The notes: a model not told the origin generated them from the sequence alone. A stretch of 64,000 nucleotides of DNA from Gemmatimonadaceae bacterium (GCA_025358925.1 JANYHT010000010.1:1-64000), one strand, 5' to 3'; shown: positions 45,200 through 54,414, numbered from the stretch's first letter. Made by a program: numbers and translations.

Positions 45200-48100
45200 C
45201 TATCGGTCGAGGCAAACTTTCAGTTGCAGCGCCGCGTCTTTGACAAAATCACGAATGTAGGATTCGTGATCGCCAGGGACCACATGCACATTAATCTCAC
45301 CGCGTACGATGTCGGACCAACCCGCAGCGGGATCTGTGTTTTCGCGCTCACTAGCAATCATATCTACCGAGCCGTGATACGCTGTTGGTTGGTACCGTCG
45401 CAGCGTGCCCACGTAGCCGGCGCGCACGAGGTCGGCGGGGTCTACTACGCATCCTGGCACCGGCGTCGCGTCGAAGGCCAAGCGCATCTTGTGGACCAGG
45501 TATGACCACCGATGCTTCCAATCGAGCACTCGCGTTACCTGCCAGTGGTGTACCACTCGGTCGAGATAGTAGTTGAGGTTCCATCGCGCCGAAAGCCGAC
45601 GAAGTATGCCCCTCCGCAACTCGCGCAGAAAACGCTGGCGTGTCGGGAACTCAGTATCCATCATCACAAGCGTATGCACCTGCTCCCCCTCGCGTTCGAG
45701 TTGTCTTGCGAGTTCGAATGCGACGACACCGCCAATGCAGTTGCCAACCAATCGGTACGGACCGCGCGGCTGCACCGCACGAATTTCGTCGAGATAGTCC
45801 GCCACCATCGCTTCGACACTGGCGTGAGCCGACTCCACGCCGTCGGCACTTCGGGCGCGCAACCCATAGAACGTGAACCCCTCGCCGACGAAGTGAACTA
45901 GTCTGGCGTAGACAAGGAATTCATAATCGCCCCCGAACCCACCAGGCAGGAAGAAGATCGAGCGATCGCCAGTGCCGGGTTTGAGTAGAAAAAGATATCG
46001 CCACGGCGATGGTGCTCTTCGATCACGGAACTGATTCGATGCCTCGGCGCTGATGCGCAGCGTGAGGTCAGCGACCGTCGGATGTTCAAACAGCGCTCGG
46101 AGCGGCAAGTCGACGAGCAGCTCCGTGCGGATCCGCGCGACGATCCTCGTCGCCAGCATTGAGTGTCCGCCGAGGTCGAAGAAGTTCGCATCGGACGAGA
46201 TCTGCTCGATCTGCAGTACGTCGCGCCATATCGCCGCGACCGCTTGCTCGATGTTCGTAGTGGCGGAGATGAACGGTCGACCAGGATTGCCGACGTCGTC
46301 GTAAGGTGACGGCAGCAACGTCCGATTTACTTTTCCCGTCGGTGACAACGGAAGTGACTCCAGGACGACAACGCGTGACGGGATCATGTACGCTGGAAGC
46401 GTGAGCCGCAGATTCTCGCGCATCGCGTCTGCATTGAACGCGCCTTCGGGTTTCGCGACCACATAGGCCACCAGCGTTTGTTCGCCGCGAACATTTTCGC
46501 GAACGACGACCGCGACATCACGAATCCCCGCCTGCTGTCGGATCACATTCTCGATCTCGCCGAGCTCGATACGGTAACCGCGAAGCTGCACCTGATCATC
46601 GCGTCGTCCAATAAACTCGATCAGACCATCCCGACGATAGCGCGCGAAATCGCCGGTCCGATACATGCGTGAGCCTGTGCTTCCAAATGGGTTGGGAATA
46701 AAGCGCTCGGCGGTCAGCGCCGGATGACCGACGTAGCCGCGAGCCAAGCCATCGCCCGCGATATACAGTTCTCCTACGACACCAACTGGAACGGGTTGCC
46801 GATACGCATCAAGCAGATACACCTCAGTATTCGCGATCGGACGACCTATCGGCACCGATCGACTAGACACAGCGAGCGGCTGCAGCATACGATGACAGCA
46901 GGCAAACGTCGTGCTCTCAGTCGGACCGTAGCCGTTAATGATCGTAGTGTTCGGCAGCAACTCTTGCGCGCGCAATACGTGTGGCACCGACAGCGCCTCT
47001 CCCCCCACCAACAGCTGTCGGACGCCGGCGAGCGCTTCCGGCGCGCTGTCGATGACACTGTTGAACATCGACGACGTGAGCCACAGCGTATTGATCGCGT
47101 GCGCGCGCAGCACGTCGCCGAGTTCATGCGGAGAAGGAAGGTGCCCTGCATACAGCACGCATGTGCCGCCGTGAAGCAGCGCGCCCCAGATCTCGAAGTT
47201 CGAAGAGTCGAACGACAGCGACGCCATCTGCAGGATCCGCTGTTGCCGATTGAGCTCGGCGAAGTCGATCCCGAAAAGCAAACGCAGTACGCCGCGATGC
47301 GGCACTGCGACGCCTTTCGGGCGCCCCGTCGAACCGGAGGTGTACATCACGTACGCCAGGTCATTCGGGCCGGTACTGCATTCCGTATTTGTCGACGGAT
47401 TGGCTGCGAGCTGAGTGCGCTCCGCGTCGACACAGATCATCGGTCTGCCCCATGGCGCACATTTGGCCCGATTCGCTGTATCTGTCAGCAGAATACGAAC
47501 GTCGGTCTCCTGCGCGATGAACGACAGTCGCTCGTCAGGATAGCCAGGGTCCAGCGGTACGTAGGCGCCGCCGACCTTCAGAATAGCGAGCGTGCTGACG
47601 ATCATGTCGACGCTCCGCCCCATGCAGATGCCAACCATCACGCCGAGACCCACCCCATCGAACCGGAGCCGGTGCGCCAACTGATTCGCGCGCGCATTCA
47701 ACTGCGCATAAGTCAGTCGGTCGTCTCCCGATACGAGGGCTGCCGCATCTGGTGTCGCCTCGACCTGTTCTTCGAAGCGGCGATGAATTGTGGTGTGGTC
47801 GGGATACGCGACGTGCGTGTGATTCCATTCAGACAGAAGCATCGCACGCTCAGACGCGTGCAGCATCTCAAGGTCATGGATGCGTGTGTCCGGGTTCGCG
47901 ATCACCGCGTTCACCAGCGCGCGAAAATGTGCGGCCATCTGCTCCACAGTCGCTAAATCGAAGAGCGCCGTGTTGTACTCCCACAGGAACGTGACGCCGC
48001 TGCGGTTATACTGCCGATCGCGCTTAGATCGCTGCTCAGCATGCGGAACAGCGACGACGTTCAAGTCGAACTTGGCAGACCGATTGCTGATCAGCTCTAC

Positions 48101-51100
48101 ACAACTGAATTCGATGCCGGGTATGGTGGGCTCATCGAGTGGAGAGTCATGAAAGCTGAACATGACTTGAAACAGCGGATTCCGGCTGGCGTCGGTTCTG
48201 GGATTAACCGCGCGAACTACATGATCGAACGGCGCGTCCTGATGTGCGAACGCCTGAATGGCTGTTTTTCGAACATCGGCCAAAAACGTGCGAAAGCTCA
48301 GATTTTCCCGAAGCACAGATCGGAGCACGACATTATTAACCAGCATGCCGAGGAGGTCCTCAGTCTCGGTCCACCGTCGGTTCGCGATGCCACTACCGAT
48401 GCAAAGATCTTCCTGTCCCGAGTAGCGATGCAACAGCGTCAGGAACACCGCTTCAAGCGTGTGGAATAGTGTGGCGCCCACTCGGTCGCTGAGTTCGCGC
48501 AGCGCGGCGTACACCTCGTCGCTGAGTTCAAACTCATGCACTGCGCCTTGAAAACTTTGAACGGGCGGACGCGCGCGATCCGTGGGCAGTTCAAGCACCG
48601 ACGCGTCATGCAATTGTGCGGTCCAGTACTCAAGCTGCCTAGTGAGCTCGTCACCGCTTAACCATTGGCGTTGCCAGACCGCAAAGTCAGCAAATTGAAT
48701 CAGTGGCGGTTGCAGGGGCGACGGCACACCGGTTGAATAGGCGTGATACAGCTGCAACAACTCGCGACGGAACACGTTGAATGACCAACCGTCGTGTATT
48801 AGATGATGCTCGATGTGCAGTAAGGCGAACTTGTCATCATCCAATCGAAACAACGACCACCGAATCAGTGGGAGGAGCGACATATCAAATAACGTCGACG
48901 TTTCGATCTGAATGTGTTGCTGCAACTCGGCGTCACGTCGCTCGGGCGGAATAGTGCGTAAGTCGACGATGGGCATCTCCACTGAAAACGGCGAATGCAC
49001 CGACTGCGAAGGCACGCCGTCGGTATCGCAGAACGTCGTGCGCAAAATCTCGTGACGGTTAATAAGCGTGTTGAGACACGTGCGCAAAATCGTGGTATCC
49101 AGTGGCCCAGCGAAACACAACAACGTCTGAAAGTTGTAGGCGAGACTCATGGGATCGAGCTGCTGAAGAAACCAGACGCGCTCTTGCGAAAAGGACAGCG
49201 GGAGTGGACGATCTCTCGGTGCGATTGAGATGGAAGAGCGCACGACGCGTGTCGCGGTCTTTCCACCGTGTGCCGCAACGGCCTTCGCGAGGTCAGCGAC
49301 GGTAACGCTTGCGAAGGTCACGGACAACGGCATGTCGATGCCGAATACATCTCGGATGCGTGACGTCACTTGCGTGGCCCGCAACGAGTGGCCGCCGAGC
49401 TCAAAGAAATTGTCGTGCGCGCCGATCTCTTCGATGCCGAGCACTGTCGACCAGATACGCGCCAACGCAATCTCGAGGTCGCCCGACGGCGCCACGAACG
49501 TCGCACCGGCGCTCTCGCGCGTGAAGCGCGGTGCGGGGAGGCGCGCCTTGTCAGTCTTACCCGTTGGCGTGAGAGGCAGCGCATCGAGCAACGTCACGCT
49601 GGTCGGTACCATATGAACGGGCAACTTGGTCTTGAGAAACGCGATCAGATCCGTGACGCCCGTAGTCGGCGTGCGCTTAAGAACGACGTAGGCCGCCAAT
49701 TGCTTATCGTGGCGATCATCGTCGCGCGCGACGACGACGACGTCGTGCACATCCGGATGGCTTCGGAGCGTCACCTCAATTTCTCCAAGCTCGATGCGAA
49801 ATCCGCGCACCTTCACCTGATCATCAACCCGGCCCATGAACTCAATGCGGCCGTTGCGGTTCGTGCGCGCAAGATCTCCGGTGCGGTACATCCGTGCACC
49901 CGCCAGGTTACTGCACGGGTCCGGCAAGAATTTCTTCGCGGTCAGCGCGGCGTCATTGAGATAGCCACGCGCCACGCCCGCGCCAGCGATGTACAGCTCG
50001 CCGATAACCTCAACGGCACATGGCTCGCCGTGAGCATCGAGGATACGCGCTGCAGTTCCGTCGATCGGACGACCGATAGGAATCTCGTCGTCCGCCGACA
50101 GGGGTGGTTCATCCGGATCGTTCGGACTGAAGAAGATCGAAGCGACTGTCGCTTCCGTCGGTCCGTACCCGTTGACCCAGCGGATCTGTTCTCCAGCAAG
50201 GTTGTTCCAAGTCGACAACACCTGCGCCGACGCCTTCTGTCCACCCACAATCACCAATCGCAACGCGTCCGAAAGGACATCGTCGTAGTGCGCGAGGTAC
50301 GCCACCCACTCGTGCCAGAAAGCTGTGGGAAGATCTACGACAGAAATGCGCGTATCGCGCAGCCACGCGGTAAAGTCACGCCCCGCTCCGACGACGCCGG
50401 GCGGATGCAACACAATCGCCGCGCCGCGCATCCACGTCGGAAACAGCTCTTCGACCGAGATGTCAAACGCAATCGATGTGCACTGCGCCACGCGGTCGTA
50501 CGGTCGAAGATCAAGGTAGGTCGCGATCGCGAGGTTGTGGTTGACGACGCCGCGATGTTCGACCAGCACACCGCGAGGTACCCCAGTCGATCCGGACGTG
50601 TACATGATGTACGCAAGGTTCCGTGCGGTGACGCCGCTGACCGGTCGCTCGACGGATTCCTGCGCCACCGTTGCCCATTCCGAATCGAGCATCACAGTCG
50701 CGACTACCGCTCCAAGATCGAGCGTCGCGAATTTAGACTGCGTGAGCAGAACACTGGGTCGTGTCTCCTCAACCATCAGCGCGAGCCGATCGCGGGGATA
50801 CTCGGGATCGAGTGGAACGTAGGCACCACCAGCCTTGAGAACGCCGAGTAACGCGACGGTCATCTCGAGTGAGCGCTCAAGACACACGGCGACGCATCGG
50901 TCGGGGCCGATACCTTGTCGTTGCAGATAGTGCGCCAGTTGATTCGCGCGTTGATCGAGTTCTCGGTAGGTGAGCTGCGACGCACCAAATTCAACTGCGA
51001 TAGCGTCCGGGGTCATCTCGACTTGCCGTTCGATCAGTTGATGGATACACATCTCCGTGCAGCGCGCGATCGAGTGCTGCACGGCATCCATAGCGACTCG

Positions 51101-51154
51101 AGAAACGGTAGTGGGACGCATCTGGGGAGTTATCAGGTCGACATTATTAGACAT
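45200..51154 (-). CDS. Two-module nonribosomal peptide synthetase, A-T-C-A-T-TE, with Cys-type thioesterase
   Basis: Start at ATG 51154 (MSNNVDLITP); 1984 residues. A1 (about 35-540) has TSGSTGVPRG (186-191) and TPTGKTDK. T1 has LGGHS, Ser about 590. The condensation domain (about 650-1085) has HHLIHDG at 783-789. A2 (about 1125-1610) has TSGSTGRPKG. T2 has LGGHS, Ser about 1665. The thioesterase (about 1720-1984) has GNCIGG with Cys about 1806, Asp in MMDTE and His in GDHES. The protein should build a dipeptide, one unit per module, and release it by hydrolysis or cyclisation. My reading of the ten specificity positions is D-I-E-D-V-V-G-V-A-K for A1 (no assignment) and D-S-F-W-L-G-G-F-A-K for A2 (aliphatic, perhaps valine-like). 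A divergent phosphopantetheinyl transferase serves it. Confidence 0.93.
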   Translation of the reverse strand: MSNNVDLITPQMRPTTVSRVAMDAVQHSIARCTEMCIHQLIERQVEMTPDAIAVEFGASQLTYRELDQRANQLAHYLQRQGIGPDRCVAVCLERSLEMTVALLGVLKAGGAYVPLDPEYPRDRLALMVEETRPSVLLTQSKFATLDLGAVVATVMLDSEWATVAQESVERPVSGVTARNLAYIMYTSGSTGVPRGVLVEHRGVVNHNLAIATYLDLRPYDRVAQCTSIAFDISVEELFPTWMRGAAIVLHPPGVVGAGRDFTAWLRDTRISVVDLPTAFWHEWVAYLAHYDDVLSDALRLVIVGGQKASAQVLSTWNNLAGEQIRWVNGYGPTEATVASIFFSPNDPDEPPLSADDEIPIGRPIDGTAARILDAHGEPCAVEVIGELYIAGAGVARGYLNDAALTAKKFLPDPCSNLAGARMYRTGDLARTNRNGRIEFMGRVDDQVKVRGFRIELGEIEVTLRSHPDVHDVVVVARDDDRHDKQLAAYVVLKRTPTTGVTDLIAFLKTKLPVHMVPTSVTLLDALPLTPTGKTDKARLPAPRFTRESAGATFVAPSGDLEIALARIWSTVLGIEEIGAHDNFFELGGHSLRATQVTSRIRDVFGIDMPLSVTFASVTVADLAKAVAAHGGKTATRVVRSSISIAPRDRPLPLSFSQERVWFLQQLDPMSLAYNFQTLLCFAGPLDTTILRTCLNTLINRHEILRTTFCDTDGVPSQSVHSPFSVEMPIVDLRTIPPERRDAELQQHIQIETSTLFDMSLLPLIRWSLFRLDDDKFALLHIEHHLIHDGWSFNVFRRELLQLYHAYSTGVPSPLQPPLIQFADFAVWQRQWLSGDELTRQLEYWTAQLHDASVLELPTDRARPPVQSFQGAVHEFELSDEVYAALRELSDRVGATLFHTLEAVFLTLLHRYSGQEDLCIGSGIANRRWTETEDLLGMLVNNVVLRSVLRENLSFRTFLADVRKTAIQAFAHQDAPFDHVVRAVNPRTDASRNPLFQVMFSFHDSPLDEPTIPGIEFSCVELISNRSAKFDLNVVAVPHAEQRSKRDRQYNRSGVTFLWEYNTALFDLATVEQMAAHFRALVNAVIANPDTRIHDLEMLHASERAMLLSEWNHTHVAYPDHTTIHRRFEEQVEATPDAAALVSGDDRLTYAQLNARANQLAHRLRFDGVGLGVMVGICMGRSVDMIVSTLAILKVGGAYVPLDPGYPDERLSFIAQETDVRILLTDTANRAKCAPWGRPMICVDAERTQLAANPSTNTECSTGPNDLAYVMYTSGSTGRPKGVAVPHRGVLRLLFGIDFAELNRQQRILQMASLSFDSSNFEIWGALLHGGTCVLYAGHLPSPHELGDVLRAHAINTLWLTSSMFNSVIDSAPEALAGVRQLLVGGEALSVPHVLRAQELLPNTTIINGYGPTESTTFACCHRMLQPLAVSSRSVPIGRPIANTEVYLLDAYRQPVPVGVVGELYIAGDGLARGYVGHPALTAERFIPNPFGSTGSRMYRTGDFARYRRDGLIEFIGRRDDQVQLRGYRIELGEIENVIRQQAGIRDVAVVVRENVRGEQTLVAYVVAKPEGAFNADAMRENLRLTLPAYMIPSRVVVLESLPLSPTGKVNRTLLPSPYDDVGNPGRPFISATTNIEQAVAAIWRDVLQIEQISSDANFFDLGGHSMLATRIVARIRTELLVDLPLRALFEHPTVADLTLRISAEASNQFRDRRAPSPWRYLFLLKPGTGDRSIFFLPGGFGGDYEFLVYARLVHFVGEGFTFYGLRARSADGVESAHASVEAMVADYLDEIRAVQPRGPYRLVGNCIGGVVAFELARQLEREGEQVHTLVMMDTEFPTRQRFLRELRRGILRRLSARWNLNYYLDRVVHHWQVTRVLDWKHRWSYLVHKMRLAFDATPVPGCVVDPADLVRAGYVGTLRRYQPTAYHGSVDMIASERENTDPAAGWSDIVRGEINVHVVPGDHESYIRDFVKDAALQLKVCLDR

Positions 51155-51239
51155 ACAACATCTGAAAGGGCATCGCAGCCTAAAGGTTCGAGATAGATAA
51201 CATGAGCACAGGGACAGCATTCACCAGCAGCCCGTACCA

Positions 51240-51974
51240 ATGACGATTGGCGAGACAGTCTGGTCATCCGGTCCATGGCCGTTCCGATTCGTTCCGCTTA
51301 TCGGCACGAACCAAGACATTGTCCTTGCCGCGCTCTTTCCAGATGGCGTGGTGTTTGAGCAGATGGATCCGGCCAGCGCGGACATCCGGACCTTGCACGC
51401 TGAAGAGGCGGCGATCGTTGTCAATGCCGTAGAGAGTCGACAAAGGGAGTTCGCGGCTGGTCGTTTGTGCGCTCGGCGCGCACTTGCTCGACTCGGTAGC
51501 CCCGTGGCCGCGCTCCTCGTGGAGTCGGATAGACGCCCGCGATGGCCCTATGGCACCGTCGGGAGTATTTCCCACACCGAAGGATTTTGCGGGGTCGCCG
51601 CAACGAACCTCGCAATTGTAATCGGAATTGGGTTTGACGTCGAACCGAGGGCGGCACTGCCACTCGACGTCTGGCCCACCGTATTATCCGACGCCGAGCA
51701 TCAAAGTCTGCACGCAATGCCCGACCGCGATCGCGGAGTCTATGCGCGATTGGCGTTTAGTGCCAAGGAGGCGTTCTACAAGTGCTATCGAAGCACGGGA
51801 GGAGGCTGGCTTGATTTTCACGACATCGAGATTCGTTTCTCGGCGGCACCGGGCGAGATGACAGCGGAAGTTCTGGCACGGAAACGCCTGTGGAATCGCG
51901 CACCGAGCGTGCTCGGTGCGTTCGCAATATCGAGTCAGTTCATCTTCACAGCGTTCACCATGATCGAACGATAG
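51240..51974 (+). CDS. 4'-phosphopantetheinyl transferase, EntD/Npt type
   Basis: The 244-residue protein has the family motifs in order: EFAAGRLCARRAL, GSISHTEGFCGVA, GIGFDVEP (metal Asp and Glu), and FSAKEAFYKC (metal Glu, Lys). It moves the phosphopantetheine arm from CoA onto the Ser of the two T domains of the divergent NRPS. Start codons of the two genes are 85 bases apart, so they share a promoter region. It is the only accessory enzyme seen with this NRPS. Confidence 0.92.
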   Translation: MTIGETVWSSGPWPFRFVPLIGTNQDIVLAALFPDGVVFEQMDPASADIRTLHAEEAAIVVNAVESRQREFAAGRLCARRALARLGSPVAALLVESDRRPRWPYGTVGSISHTEGFCGVAATNLAIVIGIGFDVEPRAALPLDVWPTVLSDAEHQSLHAMPDRDRGVYARLAFSAKEAFYKCYRSTGGGWLDFHDIEIRFSAAPGEMTAEVLARKRLWNRAPSVLGAFAISSQFIFTAFTMIER

Positions 51975-52020
51975 ACATGATTCTTTCAGCAATCGTATCA
52001 CCGCGCGAACGCACCGAGAT

Positions 52021-52440
52021 TGTACAGTCGGGAAGATCGGTGACACTCTGTCCGGGGACATCGTGAACAGTCGTTCTTGAGAGACGGTGCGCCGGTGATG
52101 GTGCGGGTGTGCTCGTCGAAGCGCCCGAGCAGCGTTTCGTCGTCGATCACGTTCCAGCGTCCGTCCTGCACCTCCTCGAGACCGATCATCTCGCCGTTGA
52201 GTGCTTGCGTTAAGCACTGTTGTGCGTTGTGGAGTCGGAACGTGCCGGCCGTGCTGACGCGACGGACCTCGAAGTGACCGGGATAGCTCGGCGGGATAAT
52301 GCGCGTCGGGATAATGCGCGTCGGGAGTGGTCGCGCCGACGAATGCCAGCGCGACGCGGGTGTTTCATCGGTGAGCGCCTCGTGCGGCCGCCCGTGGTTG
52401 TCGGTCTGCCGGACGGTGTTGAAGACCCGTTGCTGTGAAG
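52021..52440 (-). mobile_element. Second IS481-family transposase C-terminal remnant
   Basis: On the minus strand a single open frame reads VFNTVRQTDNHGRPHEALTDETPASRWH, a PTRII unit twice (15-base tandem repeat), SYPGHFEVRRVSTAGTFRLHNAQ, LNGEMIGLEEVQDGRW and FDEHTRTITG. The outer end at 52021 (plus) is TGTACAGTCGGGAAGATCGG. The N-terminal half and the other end are missing. It is a different IS481 subtype from the 44282 remnant, but the ends share CAGTCGGGAA-ATCGGT. The NRPS-PPTase pair lies exactly between them. Confidence 0.75.
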
Positions 52441-52661
52441 CTCGGTTGGCTGCGGTGTGCGACGTGTTTGTGACCGTTGATCAGAATCTTCCATTTCAGC
52501 AGCGATTGGACGTGCGGTCGTTCGCCACCATCATGCTCGTCGCCCCGTCGAACCGACTCGGTGAGCTTCTCCCATTGGTCGCGGGCTTGCGCGCGGCGAT
52601 TGATCAGGCACAAGCAGGTGCAGTCATTCGCGTAGCTCGCGAACAAACCGTTGCAGACTGA
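52441..52661 (+). pseudogene. PIN-like (DUF5615-type) toxin fragment, 5' truncated
   Basis: The frame from about 52441 reads CDVFVTVDQNLPFQQ, then FATIMLVAPSNRLGELLPLVAGLRAAIDQAQAGAVIRVA, the C-terminal half of PIN-like proteins that follow DUF433 or similar antitoxins. The catalytic N-terminal part is missing; the IS481 remnant begins where the homology stops, so the element or a later deletion removed it. Confidence 0.65.
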
Positions 52662-52755
52662 CAGCCGCACTGTTGTAGGGCGTGAGCGCGCGGCTCGGCC
52701 CAACGCGCGCGTTATACGGCGCAATCGAGATCGATACGGTGCGAGCGTCGCGTCC

Positions 52756-53130
52756 TTAGTGCTTCTGGCGGACGGACGTAGGTTTCCGGACGCTCGCGGC
52801 CACTTTTCGGACCGATTTCTTCGCCGGTTTGACGAGGACTTCTTTCCGCGGACGCCCACCTTTCGCGCCGTTCTTTCGAGCAGCGACGGCTTTCCGCACG
52901 GATGTGGATTTTCCCACCATGCTCGCCAGATGTTGCCGCCGCTCGGCCGGACTCACGGCCGCGAGCAGCAAGCCCGGCACACTCAGGTCGATGTCCAACG
53001 CCGCCCAGCGCACCGCGCCGCCGGACCTATCAACTTCGACCGCGGCGCGTTGTGGCACGGTCGCCGTACGTAGCGCGGGGATTGATCGCACGGGAAATCC
53101 GAAGAGGCACCCGTTCGTAGTTGCAGTGAG
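52756..53130 (-). pseudogene. C-terminal half of a DUF2442-family protein
   Basis: Read on the minus strand from about 53130: TTNGCLFGFPVRSIPALRTATVPQRAAVEVD, SGGAVRWAALDIDLSVPGLLLAAV, then a basic tail KSTSVRKAVAARKNGAKGGRPRKEV. This is the second half of DUF2442 proteins. No ATG, GTG or family N-terminus precedes it: upstream the frame runs antisense into another gene. The missing first half lies at 54059-54250 on the same strand. Confidence 0.72.
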
Positions 53131-53170
53131 ACCTGCGTCGAACTGGTCCCTCCATGAGTTCGTTGATCCA

Positions 53171-53560
53171 ATGGACGACAGCAAGGGCGTGTCTGCCACG
53201 CTTGTATCAGACAATGTGCTCGGCCGATTTCGCCTCAACGGATCGCTCACGGTGCGGTGCTTTAAACGTAAGGTAGATATTATCGTAGATTGGGGGCAAT
53301 TTCTCGGTGACAACACGTTCGTGAGGACGCGATTTGACGAAGAAAACCCTGAGGGCGAATCTTGGAGAAAAGCTTCGTCGGGCGGCACTGCGTTGTTCTA
53401 CTATTTCGATAAGCGCGGCTTTCTCGACCGACTGATGCGCGCGCAGCGTTTGATCTTAGAAGCGACGCCGTACGATGCGCCGAAGACCGCAGCGATTTTT
53501 ACTGTAGCTGGTAGCACGCTGGCGCTCGCACCGGTGCTCAATCAATGTTCGAAAAAATAA
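53171..53560 (+). CDS. Hypothetical protein, probably 5' truncated
   Basis: From ATG 53171 the 129 residues read MDDSKGVSATLVSDN, LTVRCFKRKVDIIVDWGQFLG, TFVRTRFDEENPEGESW, and TALFYYFDKRGFLDRLMRAQRLILEATPYD. The layout (paired beta strands, an R-x-R-F-D segment, a W-S/K...-F strand) resembles a periplasmic or secretion-related family whose members have an N-terminal signal and domain, missing here. Similarity may begin at about 53140 (NWSLHEFVDP) without a start codon. It lies inside the segment splitting DUF2442. Confidence 0.55.
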   Translation: MDDSKGVSATLVSDNVLGRFRLNGSLTVRCFKRKVDIIVDWGQFLGDNTFVRTRFDEENPEGESWRKASSGGTALFYYFDKRGFLDRLMRAQRLILEATPYDAPKTAAIFTVAGSTLALAPVLNQCSKK

Positions 53561-53618
53561 AGACGCTTTCTATCAACAGTGCTTTCTCGACGATCACTCT
53601 TACGTTCGATGCGGCCTC

Positions 53619-53647
53619 TTGACACCGGCTGGAGCCGGTGCTATAGT
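53619..53647 (+). promoter_or_regulatory. Consensus promoter with palindromic operator in the spacer
   Basis: TTGACA (53619-53624) and TATAGT (53642-53647) are 17 bases apart. An 18-base palindrome CACCGGCTGGAGCCGGTG occupies 53623-53640, covering the spacer. This is a classic arrangement for repression. No plus-strand gene follows it closely; the nearest downstream gene is on the other strand. Confidence 0.6.
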
Positions 53648-53709
53648 TCCTGTGTGCAGAGCGACTGCTCGCACAACCACCACCTCGTTCAGTGTTTGCC
53701 CCTGTAGCC

Positions 53710-54027
53710 TTATCGTGCACCGCGTCGGCCGGGCGGCTGCATTGCGCGCGGTGCGACGGTGATCACCACGTGGCCCTTGCGGTCGCGGGCAACGCTGTTC
53801 ACGCGTTGCACCCAATCGGCAAGCTGCCGCGGCATCGCGCGCCCGCCAAGCCAATCGCGCAAGTTGTCCGCGTCGCGCGCAAGCACATCACGTGCAAACG
53901 CAGCCTGTGATCCACCAGCCGTTTCCCACGCGCCGACGAGTGCGGACAGACAGGCTCGCGCACACGCGTTGTCTGCTGGCGCGTCCGGCATCTCGTCAGC
54001 TGCGCTCGTGATCGTGAGTGCGCTCAC
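53710..54027 (-). CDS. Hypothetical protein with HTH-like segment
   Basis: The 105-residue frame has ACLSALVGAWETAGGSQAAFARDV followed by NLRDWLGGRAMPRQLADWVQRV, which could be a helix-turn-helix, and a basic end. No family recognised. It lies on the same strand as, and between, the two DUF2442 halves, so it is part of the insert. Coding support is modest. Confidence 0.45.
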   Translation of the reverse strand: MSALTITSAADEMPDAPADNACARACLSALVGAWETAGGSQAAFARDVLARDADNLRDWLGGRAMPRQLADWVQRVNSVARDRKGHVVITVAPRAMQPPGRRGAR

Positions 54028-54058
54028 GGTGCGCCGCCTGTCGTTCGTTGTGTGTTCG

Positions 54059-54250
54059 TCATTTGGTGCTCGGTCGCCTCGTCGGTGAGTGCGCTAGGTC
54101 AACGCAATATTCGAGCACGACGCGCTCCGCCGTGCGGTCGTAGCGCGCGCTGGTGGCGCGCAACCCGTGTGTGCGTGCCTGCGCTTCGCGCGCGCGTGCG
54201 CCGGGGATCTGCGCGAGAATGTCCGCCTCGCTCAACGCTGCGTTACGCAT
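54059..54250 (-). pseudogene. N-terminal half of the split DUF2442 gene
   Basis: ATG 54250 opens MRNAALSEADILAQIPGARAREAQARTHGL, then ATSARYDRTAERVVLE, the standard start of this DUF2442 type, where it would go on with L-T-N-G-C-L-F-G-F-P. Here it breaks off near 54105 and runs on in unrelated sequence to a stop. The continuation, starting TTNGCLFGFPV, is found at about 53130 on the same strand. Its start overlaps the stop of the DUF4160 frame. Confidence 0.7.
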
Positions 54251-54414
54251 GATACTTCCTCCAGTGAATGATCCAGCACGTCTCCACGTGCGCTTCGACC
54301 AACCGCCCGCTGCCACGACATCCGCTTTGTACACATGCACATGCGACGGTCCATGCTCGCGCGGCGGCAGGAAGACCCTGATTTGAAAGCCGTCCTGCTC
54401 CAAACCGTGGGCAT
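54243..54414 (-). pseudogene. DUF4160 gene with frameshifts and internal deletion
   Basis: ATG 54414 opens MPTV, then a shift leads to EQDGFQIRVFLPPREHGPSHVHVYKAD, the DUF4160 core. About 25 codons are lacking after KA. A further shift gives GRLVEAHVETCWIIHWRKYHA, the usual end, with TAA at 54243-54245. Its stop overlaps the ATG of the DUF2442 half. The DUF4160-DUF2442 pair is a common TA-like unit; both members are broken here. Confidence 0.65.

Noticed and set aside
45200-51154. Firm substrate assignment for the NRPS A domains
   Set aside because: The ten-residue codes were read by eye; A1 matches no code I know and A2 is only weakly valine-like.
52829-53170. N-terminal part of the long plus-strand frame leading into 53171
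   Set aside because: It is antisense to the DUF2442 half, of odd Arg/Ser/Ala composition, and family similarity begins only near 53140.
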